Below, one piece after another: positions 58,537 to 64,000 of a stretch of 64,000 bases of DNA. The stretch lies in assembly GCA_036186865.1 (NCBI GenBank), contig AP025069.1, positions 11,056,286 through 11,120,285 on the forward strand. Direction: 5' to 3'. Made by a program: the position numbers and the translations under genes. This stretch comes from Eustoma russellianum (taxonomy: Eukaryota; Streptophyta; Magnoliopsida; Gentianales; Gentianaceae). How positions within the stretch are numbered: the stretch's first letter is position 1; each line of letters opens with the position of its first letter. A model generated the notes under the pieces. That model ran no database searches. It was given only the letters and a program-made list of their open reading frames with translations, and was not told where the DNA came from.

Positions 58537-61124
58537 GGTGGTATCAGAGCATGGCTCCAGATCCACGGCGGAAGCATACATTTAGGCCTTGATCTTAGAA
58601 ATTAAGTTACGATTTTGCCCTAAGTCACGATTCTAGACATCAGTACTGATTTTTAGTCGTAACCAATGATTATATATGTTGAGAATGTTATTGGAAATAA
58701 AACGTGACCTTAGAAATTAAGAGATGATCCTACGAGTATGTCACGACTTTAGACATAAGTGACGATCTTGATTAAGAGTTGATCTTCGACCTAAGCATTG
58801 ATTTTAGTCATAAACGCTGATTGTATACTAAGTATGATTTGAAAATAAGAAGTGATCTTAGACATAAGTGGTGATTTGAACATGAGGTGATGATTTGAAC
58901 ATAAGTACTGATTTTAGTCATAAGCTGTGATTATATTCTAATAATTGAACTAAGAAATAAGTAATGATTTTAGACGTAAAAAAAACGATGATATCAAGTA
59001 TCGATTCTAGAAATAAGTCATGATATTAGGCCTAAGTGATGATCGGATAAAGGATATGCCTACGTATATTTAGGACACTCTATACGACTCTGAATTATTT
59101 GCCTTACTTAAGTGTTGATTATAATCATTAGTTTAACTCCTTAGATCCGACTACTGCGAACCCGGTACCATTATGATAAATGAAGCAGGTTCATGTCCCT
59201 AATTTTGACAGTAGTGTCAGAATGTGACTAGGTCTAAATTGGGACCGCAGTCCCTAAGAAATGGTTTATAGTAAAACGAAATACTAAGAAAAGATGTATT
59301 AGCGTTATGATCAGTAGAGTTTAGCAAAGAATACCGTATCAAGGGGTTTATAGTTATGATTAAGATGTTGAATTGTAGAGTATCCAATAAGCTGAAGATA
59401 TTAGTCCTATTAGTGATATTGATTGATAGTGATAAGTGAACACTACTAAAATAAGTAGAGTGGAATGACGATGTATTACGAATTTGGGTTAAGTGTTGAT
59501 TCTTAGAAACACGTAAGTACTGATGTATCGAGTAGGCTTGAATTAAAATAGAATAATTATGAACAAGTAGTTATTGCTTTCAGGTGAGATCCAACTAAAT
59601 TAAAATTAACGATTGAAATAACCACGTATAGAAGAACGGTGGATCAGTGGGGCGCGCAAAAGCATGGTGGATTAGAATGCCCTAAGTCGATCAACATTTA
59701 GTATGACACGGTAGGATTGGACAACTTAAGTTAAAGATTTATTAGAAACGGTACATAGGTGGGTTTTTCATGGACACTAAGGGGTGACTTAGAAAATTAT
59801 ACGAAGTATTGGACTATTAATCTTCAAGTAGTTAAACGTTTTCTTATAAGCGCATATACCAAGACATATTCTATAATTCGAAGGTATTTCAAAGGTTTTT
59901 GTTTCTAAATATATCAACTATTTCCACTTTTCGATTAGTCTATTAACTTTATAATGCTATAACTCTTTCATAATTTGTATAGCAACCTAATAGAATTTTG
60001 ACTATCCCTCACAAAACTGATGTATTTTGAAGATAATGACGCTTTCGAAGACCGACAAGTTTATTTCTCAAACTTTTGTTTAGCTATATTTATTTTGCTA
60101 AAATAAATTTATTTGTCAACTATCAATATCGCAAGCATTTTACCCATTAAATGCTTTAAATATATTTATCTGCTTGCGATGAACTTGTTTAATTTTGCGA
60201 CGCAGAAATAGTTTCAAAATATACGTACCTATTTATGAGAAAGAGAGGTACTTGATACAAATTGTTTTATGAAACTTTATAATTTTTGACTTTTCAGTGG
60301 TTGTATTTTGCAAAACAAAACATAGCGTTCAAAATATATAATTCGTTGCAAAGAAAAAAGACACCGTGCTCAAATCGTTTTATAAAAAAATCAAAATGTA
60401 TATTATTTTAAACAGTTATAGCTATAGTTACGTAAACTACTTAAGTTGAAGAAAAACATGTCTATACACATACTTCGTATACTAGGGTGTTGATGATATC
60501 TCAGGAAAAGTAAGTGCATGATTATTGAACTAGATTGTCGGATTAAGAATTGATTTTGAGAATTGGATGATAAAGGAGAGTGATGGATAGCATATTGGAG
60601 GATTTGATGAACATTTTGGATGGTCATATAACTAGGAGATGAGTCGTATATGACGAGTTAAGAATTCAAAATTGTAGAGTACGTGTATATAAGTGGAATG
60701 ATACACATCAAATGGTGTAAGTAGAAGTTTATAAGAATTAAGTTAAAGATTTTAGTACACCTAAGAACTGATTTTAAAGGGCTAATTATGACCGTAGATA
60801 TAAGTAAGTTATAACCGACGATAGGGGTATGAAACCCCCGGTATGATGACAATACCCCTAAGTTTGATCTTAGAATTTTAAGAAGATAGGTTTTGATCTT
60901 AATACACAGAGAATAATGGACTTAGAAACTACCTTGTTAGTATACAAATGATAATTTGGAGGCCTTCGCTATGATAAGGAGGTTGAATGGTTAACGTATC
61001 AGAATATACTATAGGGGTTAAGCACGGTCATTATCTAAGTGAATGATTAAGTAGAACCATACTAAGTCATTGATTACGTCGTACGCAAGTTTCGAGGACG
61101 AAACTTATTGTAAGGGGGGAGGTA
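58537..61124 (+). mobile_element. Non-coding internal region of the LARD
   Basis: It begins with a perfect TGGTATCAGAGC primer site (58539-58550) and ends with the polypurine tract TAAGGGGGGAGGTA just before the 3' LTR. No gag or pol motif is found in any frame over 2.6 kb, and the longest ORF is under 80 codons. Large LTRs plus a non-coding interior with both priming sites define a LARD. The last 45 bp match the Tekay/Del element (17712-17756), pointing to that clade as parent and helper. Confidence 0.9.
58588..59050 (+). repeat. Degenerate ~19-bp repeat array after the LARD primer site
   Basis: About two dozen units follow the pattern NNNTGATTTTAGACATAAG, 17-20 bp each and mostly 19. Clear units include TACTGATTTTAGTCATAAG near 58905 and AAGTGATCTTAGACATAAG near 58850. 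Two longer interruptions occur. Isolated units appear near 60760-60810 and in the leader after the plus-strand LTR at 25790-25880. Confidence 0.75.
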
Positions 61125-62341
61125 TGTTATGCCCCGTGCACTGAGGGTGGAAAAAAAAAGCAAAGATATAAGTAAAACCTAAGAAACCTAAGGTGACTAG
61201 AAAAGTGAATAAGATAGATTTTATTGAATAAAATACAAATCCGAATATGTCTAGGAAGTAAAAGATAAAGTTTCAATCAAATTACAAATTAAAACTAGAA
61301 TAAGATAACCTAAATACATTAGGATTTTACCCATTGTACATCTATATCTATACACAAATCAAACCCTAAAATCATCAGCCTCCAGCCGCCAGCCTTTCTC
61401 CCAAATTTGTTCAGCTCTTTTATATAGGGAACTATGAATCGCCAATGCAGGTGGTGGTATGCGATTTCTCATATGGTGCTAAGGTAAAGGCCAAAATAAA
61501 GACTAAGTAGTGAAGATAAAAAAAAAAGGAAAGTTCCTGATCAAAGTCTGCTAAGAAGCTTGAGAACAAATCGTCGAATCCAATTACTTCTCTCGCTTTC
61601 CAAACTGTTGTTCTCAGAAATTATGCCGCCACCCTTATTTTCCCAAAAATGCAATTCTTCAATCTTCATATTTTAAACAAACGGCGGCCCTCAACCCCAA
61701 GAAATCCCATTCGGCTGCAGCTAGAACAAAGGAGTTGGAGCCAAATTCTTGACCGTTTCCATCCCGATTCTTCGTACGTGTCGTTTAATAAATGCTAAAG
61801 GCAAGTATCCTTGCTATATTTGCTATGCTTTTATAAAGTTATTATGCTATTTTCGTATTAAATCGGATCATGCATTCGTAATTGTGATTTGCATAGATTG
61901 ACGTATATATGTATGTAATGGTGGTATATAAGTATAGTTTATGTGAATATATGTATAAAAGTTGTATGATTCTTGATGTTATGGCATGATTAAGCCGTGG
62001 GTTAAGGTGGGTTATTTGCAGCCATCATTGATAAATATATGTTGGAATGTATGTAAGTTGTTAAGGTTTTAGGTTTGCTGTGCACATGCAAATGAATAAT
62101 GTGTGCATAATCTTTATTGTGTTCTTTTTGTTATTTCGTGCTGTGTATGCGCCTGATATTGGCTGTGCGTGATCATAAGTGTAATTATATTAAGGTAAAA
62201 ATTTAACATATATGATTGTGTATGGATTAATTGATGATTTGATACTCTGAATGTTTTGTAAATTTTATGATAACTAAATATTCGGTCAGCATAAAATCTT
62301 CATAAATTATTTAGGTATGTATTACTTAAATGGTAAGCATA

Positions 62342-62410
<69 letters not shown>

Positions 62411-63934
62411 ATGTATATATTCATGCGTGTGTTGACGATATATATGTATATGTTATGGAATTGCAGCCGTTGAATTATATGTGGGCAGCCACCATTTTAA
62501 TATTGATATATATACTCTATATGAATATAGGGTATAAGAAATTACCTTTAACATATTGCTGTGTACCACATCGTTTAATGTACATAAATTGTAAATGGTG
62601 GGAAATTTGTAATTTTCGTTGGACTTCTTTTGGTGAACTGGCCGAATTATTTGAAAGATGTATTTAAATTGTTTTTAGTTAAATGTCAAAGATAATATAT
62701 ATATTTGCAAATAAAAATTGCAAGTTTATGGGTACAAGAAAAAAAAAGGGAGGAAGAGGGGAGAGAAGAAAAGAAAATTAAAGCAAGAGATGAAAATAGC
62801 GAGGAAAGATAAAAATAATTAAATAAAAGAATAAAGTGCTTGAAAGCCTAGGAAAAAAATAAAATAAAGCGTAGAAACTTAAAATAAAGTCTAGAAAGAT
62901 AAAATAACGGTAGAAGATAAAATACAGTAATGAACCCCACGCAATATAGGGTAACTACGCAATATAGGTAATACGCAACATAGAACGGAGCATGCAACAT
63001 AGAAAAACCGGAAGTGTGAAAGTGTGCAGCATTCATGGCACGTGCATCCCTTCGGGGCGAGTGACTCCACGTTACGGAGCGTGTGTTCGTTGACTCCACG
63101 TTACGGAGCGTGTGATCGCTGACTCCACGTTACGGAGCGTGTGCGCTGACTCCACGTTACGGAGCGTGTGTTAGGACCCCGGGACATGCATTGCATACAT
63201 GGATAGAAAGAGCATGGCGTGTGATTTGATGCGACTGGGTGTGTGACACGGCAGTGTGAAAAGGCATGCATCATGAAGTTGCGCATTGCATCTGATTGGA
63301 TGAATGTGTGTTTGTCCTTCGATTCAGTTATTGATGTTAGTTATGGTTGCTGTTATTTATAAGTTGATGTATTATTACTTGCTTGACTGGTTAGAAAGGT
63401 AAAAAGGGGTAAACTCTATTTGCGAAGAGAAGCATGCTATATTATATTTCGTTATTTATTTACTTTATTCACACTTGCTTCTCCGTGTATGATCCCGTAG
63501 TAAATATAGTCGGGCTATTTGCTGGGCGATGTATGTCGCTCACCCCCCTCTCCCCCATCAATCAGTTTTGCAGGTAGGCAGGTAAAGGGTTAGTATATCG
63601 TGGAAGATCGGGACTGGAGATTTCGAGACTGAGGATATTCGGATGAGACTTTCGAGGATTTAGTTGAGGCAGTTATTTCGATATTTGAGGTTTATGTATT
63701 TTGGAGATTAGTGTTTATCCACATTTAACCAGTGTATCAATTTAGATTTCCTAGACATTTGTATTAATGATGATGATTATTTTATCGAGGGTTTTTAGTT
63801 TATGACTTCTGCTGACATCAATTTACATTACTGTGATGATGTGTAATTGAATTGTATCGACGCCTTGTATTCTCCTTAGCGAGATACGGCGGGTGAGTCG
63901 TTTCGAGTATTAGGGCTCGGGACGGGTCGCTACA
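61125..63934 (+). repeat. 3' LTR of the LARD
   Basis: The 2810-bp LTR pairs with 55769-58536. It is longer mainly because of a (TA)n(TG)n tract at 62345-62412. AGAAT at 63935-63939 repeats 55764-55768. The ORF at 62317 starting with repeated IYIYIY is microsatellite-derived. Confidence 0.93.
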
Positions 63935-64000
63935 AGAATTATGACGGGCAATGGCTGTTCCTGAATCTTCTTTTTCTGGGATGGTATATGCTTAATTGAC
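63935..64000 (+). repeat. Segmental duplication copy B, right part
   Basis: After the AGAAT duplication, the sequence GACGGGCAATGGCTGTTCCT onward matches 22722-22787 in copy A and runs off the window. Confidence 0.9.

Noticed and set aside
62317..62667. 116-codon ORF with IYIYIY start
   Set aside because: Microsatellite-derived N-terminus; the rest is LTR sequence, and the shorter LTR copy gives only an 88-codon frame.
1..64000. tRNA, rRNA or organellar inserts
   Set aside because: No cloverleaf with TTC-type arms, no rRNA-like conserved blocks and no plastid or mitochondrial genes were recognised by reading; a covariance search was not possible.

Overview
This window reads as nuclear DNA of a flowering plant, most likely a eudicot. 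It is AT-rich, split by GT-AG introns and packed with plant-specific transposable elements (Ty1/copia including a Sirevirus-like element, Ty3/gypsy Tekay/Del chromovirus, LARD, hAT, MULE, RTE-type LINE). There is no bacterial or organellar gene content. Host genes appear only as fragments or pseudogenes, so this is a transposon-rich, gene-poor interval. Species cannot be named from the sequence alone.

Layout. 1-5700: two copia families on the minus strand lie inside and beside a broken DECAPPING5 (LSM14/Scd6-like) gene copy. 5700-8420: the rest of that copy and a second, deleted copy, both with in-frame stops. 8420-12490: no intact gene, with short repeats and one isolated exon of an FDM/IDN2-type (zf-XS) gene near 11.0 kb. 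12495-15350: a MULE terminus, a GRF-type zinc-finger gene with one in-frame stop, and a solo copia LTR in its 3' flank (TSD TCAAA). 15352-22440: a Tekay/Del gypsy element on the minus strand with gag-pol, chromodomain and 3' LTR but no 5' LTR. 22461-23153: copy A of a segmental duplication. 23154-26040: a plus-strand gypsy-type LTR plus primer site. 27880-37961: a solo gypsy-type LTR (TSD ATTAA) interrupted by a complete 8.3-kb gag-only Sirevirus-like element (TSD GGCGG). 37962-43139: degenerate, locally duplicated sequence. 43140-45217: an RTE LINE 3' end split by a 1.49-kb MULE with ~300-bp terminal inverted repeats. 45276-49286: a compact copia deletion derivative with almost identical LTRs (TSD GCACC). 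50700-64000: copy B of the segmental duplication, carrying an intact-looking 4.66-kb autonomous hAT transposon (TSD GTTCAGAC) and an 8.17-kb non-coding LARD (TSD AGAAT).

How the parts relate. Copy A is the empty-site paralogue for both insertions in copy B, which fixes their boundaries. The LARD has the same polypurine tract and LTR start as the Tekay/Del element in this window, naming its probable trans-acting helper family. The gag-only Sirevirus-like element must also depend on a helper for protease, integrase and reverse transcriptase. The hAT element carries its own complete transposase.

Most unusual signals: (i) about two dozen degenerate ~19-bp repeats just downstream of the LARD primer-binding site; (ii) non-homologous, strictly periodic, partly palindromic arrays held at a similar place in different gypsy LTRs, next to shared short motifs; (iii) a Sirevirus-like element reduced to gag but keeping LTR palindromes and multiple polypurine tracts; (iv) a 66-bp GT-AG intron-like insertion in the Tekay/Del pol gene.
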